This document shows positions 8,151 to 17,186 of a stretch of 64,000 nucleotides of DNA, in pieces. Position numbers and translations under genes: made by a program. The notes under the pieces were generated by a model, which saw only the letters and a list, made by a program, of their open reading frames with translations, did no database searches and was not told the DNA's origin. How positions within the stretch are numbered: position 1 is the first letter of the stretch; each line of letters opens with the position of its first letter. The DNA lies in contig CABJBO010000002.1 in NCBI GenBank assembly GCA_902363875.1, forward strand, positions 88,803 to 152,802, in the 5' to 3' direction. The stretch comes from Coriobacteriaceae bacterium (GTDB taxonomy: Bacteria > Actinomycetota > Coriobacteriia > Coriobacteriales > Coriobacteriaceae).

Positions 8151-9734
8151 ATGGGAAAGAAGTACGATAAGAAGGCCAAGGCCGCCGTGGCAAAGGCTGC
8201 CAAGGGCGTCAAGGCTGCTAAAGTCGACAAGGCCGTCAAAAAGTTCCGCAAACTCGAGGGCAAGCTGTGGACTCGCGAGTACCTGCTCAAGATTGCCGAG
8301 TTCGATGGAGCGACGATTGCTCCTGCCAACGGCGCAGCAGCGCGTGCCGACGCCATGGGCACCCTTGCTGGCGAGCATCACAAGCTGCTGACCAGCAAAA
8401 AGTCTGTCGAACTTGTGCACTCGCTGGCACGCGAGACCGTCGCCGGAGGCAAGATCGACGACCCGCAGCCGCTCGACGAGATCCGTGTGCTCGGCCGCGA
8501 TCAACGTGAGGCCAGTGCCATCCCCATCGAAGAAGCCGAGGCCTGGACCAGGCTCACCTGCGAGGCGGACGCCGTGTGGCACAAGGCCAAGGCAGCCAAC
8601 GACTGGGCAAGCTTTGAGCCCTATGTGGATAGAATCGTCTCCCAACTTAAGCATCAGGCCGAGCTTATGGACCCCAAGCGCGACCCATACGATGTTTGGC
8701 TCGACCAGTACGAGCGCGGCCTTTCCACCAAGAGCTTCGATGCGTTTTGCGATGAGGTCAAGGCCACGGTCGTGCCGCTCGTGCACGCCATCGGCGAGCG
8801 CGGCCAGCAGCCGGCTGCCGACTTTTTGCACGCCCACGTGCCCGAGGCTGCCCAGCGCGCCATGAGCTTCGACCTTATGAAGCTTGTCGGCCTGGACCTG
8901 GACGACACCACGCTTGCCTTTACCGAGCATCCGTTTAGCGAGGGCTTTGCCGTGGGTGATGCGCGCATCGCGACGCACATCTACGAGGACGACTGCATCT
9001 CCAACGTCTACAGCATCATCCACGAGGCGGGGCACACCATGTACGAGCTGGGCGTCAATCCCGCCTATGCGCGCACGTGCTTGGAGGGCGGCACCTCCAT
9101 GGGCATCCACGAGAGCCAGAGCCGCTTTTTCGAGAACACCGTGGGTCGCAGCCGCGCCTTTATGGGCCCGCTGCTCGAGGTGCTGCGTCGTCACGCGCCC
9201 GAGGTCTACGGCGACGTCGACGAAGACACGCTCTACCGCGCCGTGAACATCGCGCAGCCGTCGTTGATCCGCACCGAGGCCGACGAGCTCACCTATCCGC
9301 TGCATATTATGGTGCGCTACCAGATCGAGCGCATGTTGTTTGCCGGCGAGGCTACGGCCAAGGACATCCCCGCGCTTTGGAATCGCTTTATGGACGAGTA
9401 CCTGGGCATTCCCGTTCCCGACGACACGCACGGCTGCCTGCAGGATACGCATTGGAGCGGCGGTTCGTTTGGCTACTTCCCCACATATGCGCTGGGTAGC
9501 GCCTACGATGCCATGTTTGTGCCGGCCATGTGCCGCGACGGTGTCGACCTCAATGGCGCCTGTGCGAGCGGCGACCTGGCACCCGTCCGCACCTGGCTGG
9601 GCGAGCACATTTGGCAGTGGGGCCGCGCCAAGGACGCGCCGGAACTCATCAAGGGTGCCTGCGGCATGGACTTTGACGCCCGCTACTACTGCAGCTACCT
9701 GCAGGACAAGTTCACCACGCTGTACGAGCTGTAA
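8151..9734 (+). CDS. Carboxypeptidase Taq-type metallopeptidase (M32 family)
   Basis: Cytosolic zinc carboxypeptidase that releases C-terminal residues from peptides. The zinc motif HEAGH (HExxH) is at residues about 291-295, followed by the downstream Glu region HESQSRFFEN characteristic of M32. Length (527 residues) is usual for the family. The first 35 residues are a lysine- and alanine-rich extension (KKYDKKAKAAVAKAAKG) not normally part of the fold; an AAGGAT site precedes the ATG at 8151. It is transcribed divergently from the pheS T-box leader and ends in a strong terminator at 9759. Confidence 0.93.
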   Translation: MGKKYDKKAKAAVAKAAKGVKAAKVDKAVKKFRKLEGKLWTREYLLKIAEFDGATIAPANGAAARADAMGTLAGEHHKLLTSKKSVELVHSLARETVAGGKIDDPQPLDEIRVLGRDQREASAIPIEEAEAWTRLTCEADAVWHKAKAANDWASFEPYVDRIVSQLKHQAELMDPKRDPYDVWLDQYERGLSTKSFDAFCDEVKATVVPLVHAIGERGQQPAADFLHAHVPEAAQRAMSFDLMKLVGLDLDDTTLAFTEHPFSEGFAVGDARIATHIYEDDCISNVYSIIHEAGHTMYELGVNPAYARTCLEGGTSMGIHESQSRFFENTVGRSRAFMGPLLEVLRRHAPEVYGDVDEDTLYRAVNIAQPSLIRTEADELTYPLHIMVRYQIERMLFAGEATAKDIPALWNRFMDEYLGIPVPDDTHGCLQDTHWSGGSFGYFPTYALGSAYDAMFVPAMCRDGVDLNGACASGDLAPVRTWLGEHIWQWGRAKDAPELIKGACGMDFDARYYCSYLQDKFTTLYEL

Positions 9735-9758
9735 AGCTTAGACAACACGCAACGCAAA

Positions 9759-9795
9759 GGGGCGCCGCAGGATCTATCCCGCGGCGCCCCTTTTT
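9759..9795 (+). terminator. Rho-independent terminator of the M32 gene
   Basis: A perfect ten-base stem (GGGGCGCCGC and its complement) with a twelve-base loop is followed by TTTTT, 25 bases after the stop codon. Confidence 0.9.
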
Positions 9796-9810
9796 CATCT
9801 AAACCAGAGA

Positions 9811-9870
9811 CCCGGCACTTGGGGACGTTCCTTTTATCCCGGCACTTTAGGAACGTCCCCAAGTGCCGGG
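9811..9870. repeat. REP-like palindrome with GGGGACGTTCC core
   Basis: Two 21-base arms, CCCGGCACTTGGGGACGTTC plus one base and its perfect complement, enclose an 18-base loop that itself holds another partial copy (CCCGGCACTT). It sits in the convergent gap between the M32 gene and glmM. The GGGGACGTTC core also occurs in the palindrome at 36940. Confidence 0.75.
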
Positions 9871-9896
9871 TAAGCGAGCAAGGTGACGTGAAATGA

Positions 9897-10001
9897 AAGG
9901 GCGCTGACCTTCTGGTCGCGCCCTTGAAATTGAACGTCAGATTGCCGCTTGGGGCCGCTTGCAGCGTCGAGTAGTTACGCGGTTTGGTAAAACCGCGTAA
10001 C
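9897..10001 (-). repeat. Two-hairpin 3' element after glmM
   Basis: On the minus strand a hairpin with arms GTTACGCGGTTT and AAACCGCGTAAC overlaps the first base of the glmM stop (9974-10001). It is followed by CGACGCTGC, a spacer, and a second hairpin (9897-9925) with arms AAGGGCGC and GCGCCCTT capped by GACCAGAAGGTC. A near twin lies after the GntR gene at 37203, with the first hairpin identical and the second keeping the cap but not the lower stem. Confidence 0.7.
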
Positions 10002-11332
10002 TACAGAGCTTCCAACGCGTTGGCGATGCGCTTCATGGCGGCATCGGCGGATGCTTGGTCGGGCGCCTCGGCCAGCACGCGGATAACCGACTCGGTTCCG
10101 CTCTTGCGTACGAGCACGCGGCCCTCGCCTGCCAGCGCAGCCTCGGCCTCGGCGATGGCGTTCTGCACGCCCATGTTCTCGAGTGCGGCGTTCTTATCCG
10201 CTACGCGCACGGCAACCTGCGCCTGCGGCAGCAGCTTGCACGGAGCCGTGAGCTGCGAGAGCGTCTCGCGCTCGGCACGAATCACTTCCATCACGCGCAG
10301 CGAGGTCATAATGCCGTCGCCCGTGCGCTCGATATCGCCAAAGATCGTATGGCCCGTCTGCTCGCCGCCCAGGCTGTAGCCGCCCTCGCGCATCTTGGCA
10401 TACACGTGACGGTCGCCCACACCGCTGGTCACGGAGCTCAGACCGGCAAGCTCCAGCGACTTGACCAGGCCAAAGTTGCTGGCAATCGTCGGCACCACGG
10501 TACCGCCCGAGAGTCGCCCGTGCTTGTTCAGATACACGCCGCACACGTACAAGATCTGGTCGCCGTCTACCACGCGACCGCGCTCATCCACGGCCAGGCA
10601 GCGGTCGGCATCGCCGTCGTAGGCAAAGCCCACGTCCAGCCCCTGCTCCACCACGTGGCGCTGCAGGCGCTCCATATGCGTGGAACCACAGTCGACGTTG
10701 ATGTTAAAACCATCGGGCGCGGCATTGATCACGCGCACGTCGGCGCCGAGCGCGTCAAACACCGGCTTGGCCACCGAGGAAGCCGAGCCGTTGGCGCAGT
10801 CAATACCGATCTTGACGCCCTGCAGCGAAAAGTTCGCGCTTGCAATGAGCGAGGCAATATAGCGGTTGCGACCCTGCATGTAGTCCACCGTGGCACCAAT
10901 GTGGTTGCCCGTGGCCAGCGGCACCTCGCTCTTGCCATCGATGTAATCCTCGATGAGCTCCAGTACGTCCTCGTCCATCTTAAAACCGTCGCTGTTGACG
11001 AGCTTAATGCCGTTATCGCAAAACGGGTTGTGGCTCGCGCTGATCATGATGCCGCAATCGAAGCAGCCTTCCACGGTCTGATGCGCTACGCCCGGCGTGG
11101 GGATCACGTGCAGCATATAGGCGTCCGCACCGCTCGCGACCAGGCCACTCACCAGCGCCGCCTCGAACATATAACTCGAGCGGCGTGTGTCCTTACCCAC
11201 GATGACGCGCGCCTTGCGCTCGCGGTTAGCGCCGTAATACCAGCCCACAAAACGGCCAATCTTATAAGCGTGCTCTACCGTCAGCCCAACGTTGGCCTCA
11301 CCGCGAAAGCCGTCGGTGCCAAAGTACTTCAT
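10001..11332 (-). CDS. glmM: Phosphoglucosamine mutase
   Basis: Converts glucosamine-6-phosphate to glucosamine-1-phosphate for UDP-GlcNAc and peptidoglycan synthesis. The 443-residue protein begins MKYFGTDGFRG, typical of GlmM. It shows the active-site serine loop ISASHNPF (about residue 98-105), the metal loop DGDADRC (about 240), the sugar-binding loop GGEQTGH (about 323) and a C-terminal phosphate-binding loop RKSGTES, where most homologues have RPSGTEP. The stop codon overlaps the base of a conserved hairpin (see 9897-10001). Upstream is the DUF4012 gene, with a terminator between. Confidence 0.96.
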   Translation of the reverse strand: MKYFGTDGFRGEANVGLTVEHAYKIGRFVGWYYGANRERKARVIVGKDTRRSSYMFEAALVSGLVASGADAYMLHVIPTPGVAHQTVEGCFDCGIMISASHNPFCDNGIKLVNSDGFKMDEDVLELIEDYIDGKSEVPLATGNHIGATVDYMQGRNRYIASLIASANFSLQGVKIGIDCANGSASSVAKPVFDALGADVRVINAAPDGFNINVDCGSTHMERLQRHVVEQGLDVGFAYDGDADRCLAVDERGRVVDGDQILYVCGVYLNKHGRLSGGTVVPTIASNFGLVKSLELAGLSSVTSGVGDRHVYAKMREGGYSLGGEQTGHTIFGDIERTGDGIMTSLRVMEVIRAERETLSQLTAPCKLLPQAQVAVRVADKNAALENMGVQNAIAEAEAALAGEGRVLVRKSGTESVIRVLAEAPDQASADAAMKRIANALEAL

Positions 11333-11345
11333 GCGCTCTCCTTAC

Positions 11346-11383
11346 AAAATAGGGGCGAACAGATTGCCTGTCCGCCCCAAAAT
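11346..11383 (-). terminator. Terminator of the DUF4012 gene
   Basis: Complementary arms GGGGCGGACAG and CTGTTCGCCCC (one bulge) are followed on the minus strand by TATTTTG, between the DUF4012 stop and the glmM start. Confidence 0.7.
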
Positions 11384-11415
11384 GGTACTCGATTATCTGC
11401 GCTACCAGAAAAACC

Positions 11416-13728
11416 CTACGCCGACGCGCTGTCGCGAGCCGCCTGGCATGTAGGAGTCTGACGCAGCGTAAGCGGCTTGTCCCCCGCCTCGGCCGACGTG
11501 GTCAGCGTATACGTGATCGTCGTCGTCTCGCCAGCATGCAGGTCAACGGTTCCCGAATAGCAGGGAACTCCGTGCCAAGTGGCAGCGAACAGTCCAAACT
11601 GAGTCCCCTCAACGGTTAGATCGGTAATGCTGCCGCCTGTCGGCGCAAACAGCGATACATACAAGCGCTCATCGTCACGCGAGGTCCCAGGCGCACTGGC
11701 CGCTACGTAGTCGGGCAGCTTACCTGCCTCCTCCTGCGTCATGATGTTCGTCAGGGTAACGGTGATGCGATACGAGCAAGCGCCGTCGCCGTTCTTCACG
11801 CCCTGACCAATCTGCGTATCGGCGTTCAGATACCAGTCGAGCTTAGAGAAGCTCAGGTTGTTAAAGTAAACGCCGGCAACGGGATCTTCACTCGGGTCAT
11901 CCGGATCGGGCAGCGAGGCGTCGATGTTCATCTCCTTGATAGCGTTCTGCTCGTCATCGTTTTTCATCCACGCGATCAGGCGGCCCTCTTCGGCACCGCG
12001 CTCAACGGCGCTGACAAGGTTCGCAACATCGACGTCGCCGATACCGCCAAGGATCTTGTCGAAGGCAGCGCTGGCGACGGATGCAAAGATGCCGTCCGAC
12101 TCCTCGACCGGATAGTTCCAGTACACATCATGCATAAGCACCTTCGCCGCGTTAGTGCCGTCAACGACTGTACCGTCGGGCAGTGAAACATTACCCACGA
12201 GGCCCAACAGATACTGCAGGAATACCGGATCGATACCAATGACGCCATCGACGTCCTGACCATATTCAGACTTCCACAGCGCGGCAACACGCTGCGAATT
12301 ACGGGGCCAGTCGGGCGAATAGGTGTTGCCCGAGATGTATAGGTTGCTGTGGTCACCAAACAGCGTCTCATCTTCTTCGTCGACGCTCTCAACCGCCCCG
12401 TCTTTGCTGCGCGCAATGCAGGGAACAAACTCGCCAATCGACATCTGGCCGTCGGTGACCGAAATCAGGCCCTGCGAACCGCCAAAGCCGCCGCAGGCAC
12501 GAATCTCGACGTTGTTCATGGCGTACACAAGGTAGTTGCGCGTCTGGCCGTTGGCGCCGAGCATCTGGGGAAGGACGGGGGCGACCTTCTCCGCCGCGTC
12601 AACCGCGCCGTTGAGGGTGGCAAAGCCGTCCTTGGCCTTATCGACCAGCTCGGTCACCTGGGAAATATGAGTATCGCCAATGCCCTGGATCTTCTCGTTG
12701 GCGCTCTTGAACACCTTCGAGCTGCTGGAAAGCGAATCGGCGACCGCCTGCAGCGCGGACACGTTAATCATGCCGTCCTGAAACAGCTTGCCGGGCGTGG
12801 CCTGCGAAAGGTTATCGGCCATGGGAACCAGCGCATTGCTCGAGACATCGGACAGGGCGTCGATCATGGTGCGGGCCGCATTGATGTCGCTGCCATACAC
12901 CGGGATAAACGAAGCCGCCGTCCACAGCGGGCTCGAGGTCTCCGCCTTCATGCTGTCGCAAAGCTCATCAATCTTCTTCGCGTCGTCAGGCAGCGTCGAA
13001 AAATCGCCCGACGTGACCTTGTCCTTAAGGCCACCGACAATCTCGACGGCCTCCTTCGCTTCACTCTTTACGGTCTTTGCCGAGTTAAGCAGCATAAAGC
13101 CGCTTGCGCCAAGCGCAACGAGAAGCACCGCGACTACAGCGGCAATAATGGCGCCGGTGTGACGCTTTTTGCGTTCGCCCTTGCGATGGCGATGACGGAC
13201 CAGACCGTCAGAGGTCGAACTCGACGAAGCGTCGCTACCATAGTTCAAGCCAAAATCGTAATAATCTTCCTTGGAACCCGAGCCCGCAAACTCGGCACCG
13301 CTATCATCCAGGCGGGCGAACGTGCCAGTCTCGGAGGCGCCGGTGTAAATCGTGCCAAGGTTACCCGTAAGCCCCGCGCCACCGGCAGAGGGAGTATTGT
13401 TGGCGGCCTTGCCGGCATTAACGTTGCCGGCGGCATTCGCGGCGTTGGTAGCACCTGCGTTGTTCGCGGGTACCGAAGGAGCCCCGCTCGGCTGCGACGC
13501 GGAGGTTGCACCGCCCGCAAAGACATTCCCTCTTGCACGGCCGGTCTTTTTTGCCTTTTGAGACTGCTCGTACAGAGCGGTAAACATCGCCGTCTCGCCC
13601 GGGGACACGCGCTTACCGGAACCGCCCTGTCCAGCGCCGCCCGGCGTGCCGGCCTTACCAGCCCCGTTCGGACGCGGCGGAACTGCAGGACGGCCGCTAT
13701 CGCTGCCCTTAAAGTGATTACCAGCCAT
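11416..13728 (-). CDS. DUF4012 domain-containing membrane-anchored protein
   Basis: Large envelope protein of about 770 residues. The first 190 residues are low-complexity and probably cytosolic (Ala, Gly, Asn and Pro rich). A basic patch RHRHRKGERKKRH precedes one membrane helix (about residues 195-217, IIAAVVAVLLVALGASGF), and the remaining 550 residues would lie outside. The external part has the DUF4012 core, recognisable by NYLVYAMNNVEIRACGGFGG. Homologues often sit among cell-surface polysaccharide genes, but the function is unproven. The start MAGNHFKG at 13728 follows GAGGA; an in-frame ATG nine codons upstream lacks a site. Confidence 0.85.
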   Translation of the reverse strand: MAGNHFKGSDSGRPAVPPRPNGAGKAGTPGGAGQGGSGKRVSPGETAMFTALYEQSQKAKKTGRARGNVFAGGATSASQPSGAPSVPANNAGATNAANAAGNVNAGKAANNTPSAGGAGLTGNLGTIYTGASETGTFARLDDSGAEFAGSGSKEDYYDFGLNYGSDASSSSTSDGLVRHRHRKGERKKRHTGAIIAAVVAVLLVALGASGFMLLNSAKTVKSEAKEAVEIVGGLKDKVTSGDFSTLPDDAKKIDELCDSMKAETSSPLWTAASFIPVYGSDINAARTMIDALSDVSSNALVPMADNLSQATPGKLFQDGMINVSALQAVADSLSSSSKVFKSANEKIQGIGDTHISQVTELVDKAKDGFATLNGAVDAAEKVAPVLPQMLGANGQTRNYLVYAMNNVEIRACGGFGGSQGLISVTDGQMSIGEFVPCIARSKDGAVESVDEEDETLFGDHSNLYISGNTYSPDWPRNSQRVAALWKSEYGQDVDGVIGIDPVFLQYLLGLVGNVSLPDGTVVDGTNAAKVLMHDVYWNYPVEESDGIFASVASAAFDKILGGIGDVDVANLVSAVERGAEEGRLIAWMKNDDEQNAIKEMNIDASLPDPDDPSEDPVAGVYFNNLSFSKLDWYLNADTQIGQGVKNGDGACSYRITVTLTNIMTQEEAGKLPDYVAASAPGTSRDDERLYVSLFAPTGGSITDLTVEGTQFGLFAATWHGVPCYSGTVDLHAGETTTITYTLTTSAEAGDKPLTLRQTPTCQAARDSASA

Positions 13729-13877
13729 AAAGAAATCCTCGCAATTGAGTCGCAATGAAAAAGTCCATAACGTTACCAGTTTATGGCATTTTGGGCATCG
13801 ACAGCTAAACTCCAGACACGGACATCAATTGGCGAAAATGTGGCACAACACCTTTTCTGTCTTGGCGGCGACGCCAG

Positions 13878-14900
13878 CTACACCGTGAGGAACATCATCA
13901 CGATGATCATGGCAAAGCCGATAAGGTCGGTCGGCAAAAACACCGTGCCCAGCATAACGGCGCTGGTGATGGTCGCCGAAACCGGCTCCACAGTTCCGAT
14001 GAGACTCGCACGCACCGAGCCGATGTCCTTAAGGCCCTGCATATAGAGCATGTAAGCAAAAAACGAGCCGATAACCACGAACACCGCGAGCGCCTCGACG
14101 CCGGCAGCGTCGAGTGCCGGCATATGCGCCCAAGGCTGCACGAAGACGCACGAGACCACGCCCGCCGTGAGCATTGCCGAGCCCGTGACGATGGGGCTGC
14201 CGTATTCGGGCAGGATCTTGGCGGGAATCACCGCCATACACGTGGCGCTGACCGCACACATAAGACCTGCTGCCAGGCCAAGCGGCGAGATATTAAGGCT
14301 GGTGGGGTCGCCGCCGGTGGCGATTAAAAAGGTTCCACCCAGAGCCAGGCCAATGCCGATGACTTCGCGAGTACGCGGCATGCGGCGATCGGTCACGCAG
14401 GTGTAGCCCATGATGATAATGAGCTGCAGGCACTGGAGCACCGTCGCGGTTCCGGCGTTCGTCAGGCGCACGGCCGAAAGATAGCAAAACTGGTTGAACA
14501 GCAGACCAAAGGCGGTAAAGAGCAGCAGCTGCTTGCGATCGGCGGGTGTGGTCCAGAGCTTAATCAGGCGCTCGCGGTCACGCGTAACAACCACGGCCAT
14601 AAAGAGTAGACCGGCGAGAATCTGACGCACGCTCATAAGCCACAAGGTGTCGACGTGGTAGGTATCGAACAGAAAGCTCGCGCTGGTGCCCGAGAAGCCC
14701 CAAAACGAACCGCCCACCAGCGTAGCCAAGACGCCCGTGATCATCTTGCGCGACGAAGCGCTGTTCAGGCGCTCGCGCCAAGCGCGGCGGGTGCTACGGC
14801 TGAGCTCATCGGTGCCCTCGGGCACATCAATGTTCGATATATCGGTCATCGGCACCGAAGCCCCTGCGCCTTCGACCTGCTCGACACGCTCTTTGCTCAT
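13878..14900 (-). CDS. EamA/DMT-superfamily transporter 1
   Basis: A 340-residue inner-membrane protein with about ten hydrophobic segments arranged as two EamA repeats. The first begins near LATLVGGSFWGFSGTSA (residue 55) and the second after about residue 195. A soluble 50-residue N-terminal tail precedes them. Members export or import small metabolites; no substrate can be assigned here. The ATG at 14900 follows GAGGGAATGGA. The protein is a paralogue of the transporter at 44145 but has no nearby sugar genes. The same-strand neighbour downstream is DUF4012, about 150 bases away. Confidence 0.88.
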   Translation of the reverse strand: MSKERVEQVEGAGASVPMTDISNIDVPEGTDELSRSTRRAWRERLNSASSRKMITGVLATLVGGSFWGFSGTSASFLFDTYHVDTLWLMSVRQILAGLLFMAVVVTRDRERLIKLWTTPADRKQLLLFTAFGLLFNQFCYLSAVRLTNAGTATVLQCLQLIIIMGYTCVTDRRMPRTREVIGIGLALGGTFLIATGGDPTSLNISPLGLAAGLMCAVSATCMAVIPAKILPEYGSPIVTGSAMLTAGVVSCVFVQPWAHMPALDAAGVEALAVFVVIGSFFAYMLYMQGLKDIGSVRASLIGTVEPVSATITSAVMLGTVFLPTDLIGFAMIIVMMFLTV

Positions 14901-15131
14901 TCCATTCCCTCGAAGCAGCCTGGAAACAATTCGGCTTACCTTACCACGGCGAAGGCACCAGCTGGAGGCTTGTCCGCTTATCGGTAGGACAATTCCGCAG
15001 ACGTCTTTCCATAGCTCGATACCGCAATGGCCTTGCATTATGCGACAGTCAAATCGCGGCAGCAGGCTCTTTTGAAATGGATATGACAAAGCCCCCGAAT
15101 TCCACAATGTAAGCGATTTTTAAAAATGTTC

Positions 15132-15160
15132 TTGCCACCGAGTTCAGGCTCCGTTATATT
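15132..15160 (+). promoter_or_regulatory. Promoter of tRNA-Val
   Basis: A -35 box TTGCCA and a -10 box TATATT are separated by exactly 17 bases, ending 29 bases before the mature tRNA start. Confidence 0.75.
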
Positions 15161-15189
15161 ATCCCTTGCGCGCTTGCGCACCCTTGATC

Positions 15190-15264
15190 GGGCGTTTAGC
15201 TCAGGGGGAGAGCGCTTCCCTGACACGGAAGAGGTCAGAAGTTCAAATCTTCTAACGCCCACCA
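15190..15264 (+). tRNA. tRNA-Val (GAC anticodon)
   Basis: The cloverleaf is intact: acceptor GGGCGTT pairs with AACGCCC, the anticodon arm is CTTCC-CTGACAC-GGAAG with anticodon GAC, and the T-loop is TTCAAAT. The CCA end is encoded. A promoter and a terminator flank it, so it is a single-gene unit. Confidence 0.95.
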
Positions 15265-15272
15265 AATGTTCG

Positions 15273-15311
15273 CAGCTCAGAGGCTATGTCCTCTGGGCTG
15301 TTTTGTTTTTT
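15273..15311 (+). terminator. Terminator of tRNA-Val
   Basis: Arms CAGCTCAGAGG and CCTCTGGGCTG (one G-T pair) are followed by TTTTGTTTTTT. Confidence 0.9.
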
Positions 15312-15599
15312 GTCGCTAAATCCGCTGGCAGTTCCAACCGTCATCGCAACGTAACAACAATTCACCTGACGAATGGCAGCCAAATATATTCAATACCCCA
15401 ACATCAACAATAGCCAGGCACAAAACTGCGCCGCAAGCTGCTCCAACCGCCCAACTGGTCAAAAGCCGACCATCTACTTGCCAATTTATCTAACGGCGTA
15501 ACCAAGCAGTCCGCGCCGCAACTTCTCAACAAAACGCCGCGATGTCTGCGCCCTGCGGTATCCTTGAGCCACTCGCACCTGCAGCACCAAGGAGCCGCC
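15312..15599. other. Gene-free stretch between tRNA-Val and the DUF5710 gene
   Basis: These 288 bases are less GC-rich than the surroundings and hold no recognisable gene, palindrome or repeat. A promoter for the following plus-strand gene should lie here but I could not point to good boxes. Confidence 0.4.
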
Positions 15600-16286
15600 A
15601 TGCGCACCGAGCTCGATGTCCCCTTTTCGCACAAAGAAGAAGCCAAAGCGCTGGGCGCCAAATGGGACCGGACCAAGAAGATCTGGTATGTACCCAGCGG
15701 CGTCAACCCCGAGCCCTTTGCCGAGTGGCTGCCCGGTGTTGACCGATCCGACCCCTCAGCGCCGTATATATATCTAGTACTGGGCAAGCGCGAGTGCTGG
15801 AAGTGTCACAAAGAGACCTCGGTCGCGGCCTTCGGCATTCCCTATCGAACCGATAACGACGAGAACATCGCCATCGCGCACGCGCCCAACGAAGCCGGGC
15901 ACATTGCCATCGACACGGCCAACGCCAACGCACTCGCCATCGTGCCCGCTCTTGGCTGCGTGCCGGGCGAGATCCGCGACTACCTTCATAAGCGCTGCGG
16001 CTACAAGCCCGTAGGCGCGCGAGCCTCCAAAGCCCCGTCGCTCGGCAACACGTGCACCATTTGCGACGCGCTGCAAGGCAGCCGCTATCTGTTCGAGGAG
16101 CCCTCGTCCCCGTTTGCCCTCACTGCCATCAACAAGCTGCCGGCACTGGAGTTTGTACGCGTCGAAGTTGCCGGCGTCTTTGGCGTCCCGGCCACGCGCA
16201 CCGACTTTGACCAGGCGCTCTTTACCTGGGCACGCGACCATCACGCCAAGTTCCACAAGCAGCTCGGTGAGGGGATTTATTTATAG
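15600..16286 (+). CDS. DUF5710 domain protein with two CxxC pairs
   Basis: A soluble protein of 228 residues. The first 40 residues, LDVPFSHKEEAKALGAKW and on through KKIWYVP, match the DUF5710 module, which is often joined to DNA-processing domains such as primases or nucleases. Two CxxC pairs follow, CWKC near residue 60 and CTIC near residue 149, possibly binding one metal. The rest is not recognised. The ATG at 15600 has AAGGAG seven bases upstream, which is better than an in-frame ATG 12 codons earlier. It converges on the minus-strand pair at 16325-17175. DUF5710 is known mainly as an accessory domain; the overall function is unknown. Confidence 0.75.
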   Translation: MRTELDVPFSHKEEAKALGAKWDRTKKIWYVPSGVNPEPFAEWLPGVDRSDPSAPYIYLVLGKRECWKCHKETSVAAFGIPYRTDNDENIAIAHAPNEAGHIAIDTANANALAIVPALGCVPGEIRDYLHKRCGYKPVGARASKAPSLGNTCTICDALQGSRYLFEEPSSPFALTAINKLPALEFVRVEVAGVFGVPATRTDFDQALFTWARDHHAKFHKQLGEGIYL

Positions 16287-16324
16287 GGACAGAGATGCCT
16301 TCACAGCCAGCTCCTCCGCATCAC

Positions 16325-16585
16325 CTATCCCTCGTCGCCGGCGTCGTACACGATATCGAGGCCACAAACAGGGCATTTCTCCTGATACACCGGCATATGA
16401 ACGCCTGTCCGTTTTCTCACTTCGTCGCTAAGTCTGTCGCACGCATCGATGAACCGAATGTCGAGGCACGGTATTTGCGAGCCGCAGCAAGGACAGGCGA
16501 CGACAAACGACCCGCAATCAACTTCTACGCTCGGAAACATTTTGTTGTCTATAAGGGCGCACGGCAGTTTTCCGTACTTCCCCAT
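16325..16585 (-). CDS. Small zinc-ribbon protein, function unknown
   Basis: About 86 residues with two zinc knuckles, CPCCG near residue 31 and CPVCG near residue 75. That spacing suits a single zinc ribbon, perhaps DNA- or protein-binding. The start is uncertain: ATG 16585 has a GAGG about eleven bases upstream, and the frame stays open to 16681. It follows, in another frame and with 20 bases between, the ORF ending at 16606; the two may be a pair or the remains of one broken gene. Family not recognised. Confidence 0.5.
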   Translation of the reverse strand: MGKYGKLPCALIDNKMFPSVEVDCGSFVVACPCCGSQIPCLDIRFIDACDRLSDEVRKRTGVHMPVYQEKCPVCGLDIVYDAGDEG

Positions 16586-16605
16586 CGCAATATCGCCTCG
16601 CCAGC

Positions 16606-17175
16606 TCACGTTCGCTCCCCTCTCGCTATACAAATCAGGAAGAGCATGCACCGGCAGGCGTGTGCGAGATTGCATCGCCACGCGATCCGATCAAACAGCA
16701 CGATCGTAAAAGACCGCCAAAGCCAAATTTCATCGTCGGTCGCACCCTGTCCGGCAAACTCAATATCGACGGGTATGTGCTTCAGATAACTCATGTCGGG
16801 CGCAAAACGAGGGTCCGGTCCGCCTTTATGAACAGGACCGTGCAGAACAAACCATCCGTTTTCGGGCTCGAACCGCTCAACAAACGCAAGGCCGAGCACC
16901 TTATAGCCCACCTCGGTTGCAAATATGACTCCGACTGGGACGTCACATTCCATGCAGTTGAGCATTTTACGGTTGTAATTCTGGTCTCGAAAACCAACGG
17001 TACCCGGCGCTTGAACCGAGTACTTAATGACCCACGTACCATCGTCCAAATAGAGCGGAGGCACATTGTTGATGCTCTCGGTTTGCCGCTGGCGCGCTTG
17101 TACCCCGCTACCCCACTCCCCTGTATACTGATGTAGCACGTGTTTCATCCGGGCTTGTTGGGCCGGATTGTTCAT
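16606..17175 (-). CDS. Hypothetical protein, possibly a degraded gene
   Basis: Open frame of 189 residues. Residues about 38-120 look like a genuine folded domain (LYLDDGTWVIKYSVQAPGT, MLNCMECDVPVGVI, then a GYKVLGLAFVERFEPENGWF run). Its shape recalls the ligand-binding N-terminal part of some HNH/type IV restriction enzymes, but I cannot confirm this. The last 35 residues are rich in Cys and hydrophobics and read like out-of-frame sequence, so a frameshift near 16710 is possible. No ribosome-binding site is seen at the ATG, which lies eleven bases from the divergent gene at 17187. Real start and integrity are doubtful. Confidence 0.4.
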   Translation of the reverse strand: MNNPAQQARMKHVLHQYTGEWGSGVQARQRQTESINNVPPLYLDDGTWVIKYSVQAPGTVGFRDQNYNRKMLNCMECDVPVGVIFATEVGYKVLGLAFVERFEPENGWFVLHGPVHKGGPDPRFAPDMSYLKHIPVDIEFAGQGATDDEIWLWRSFTIVLFDRIAWRCNLAHACRCMLFLICIARGERT

Positions 17176-17186
17176 GGGAGGGTCTT

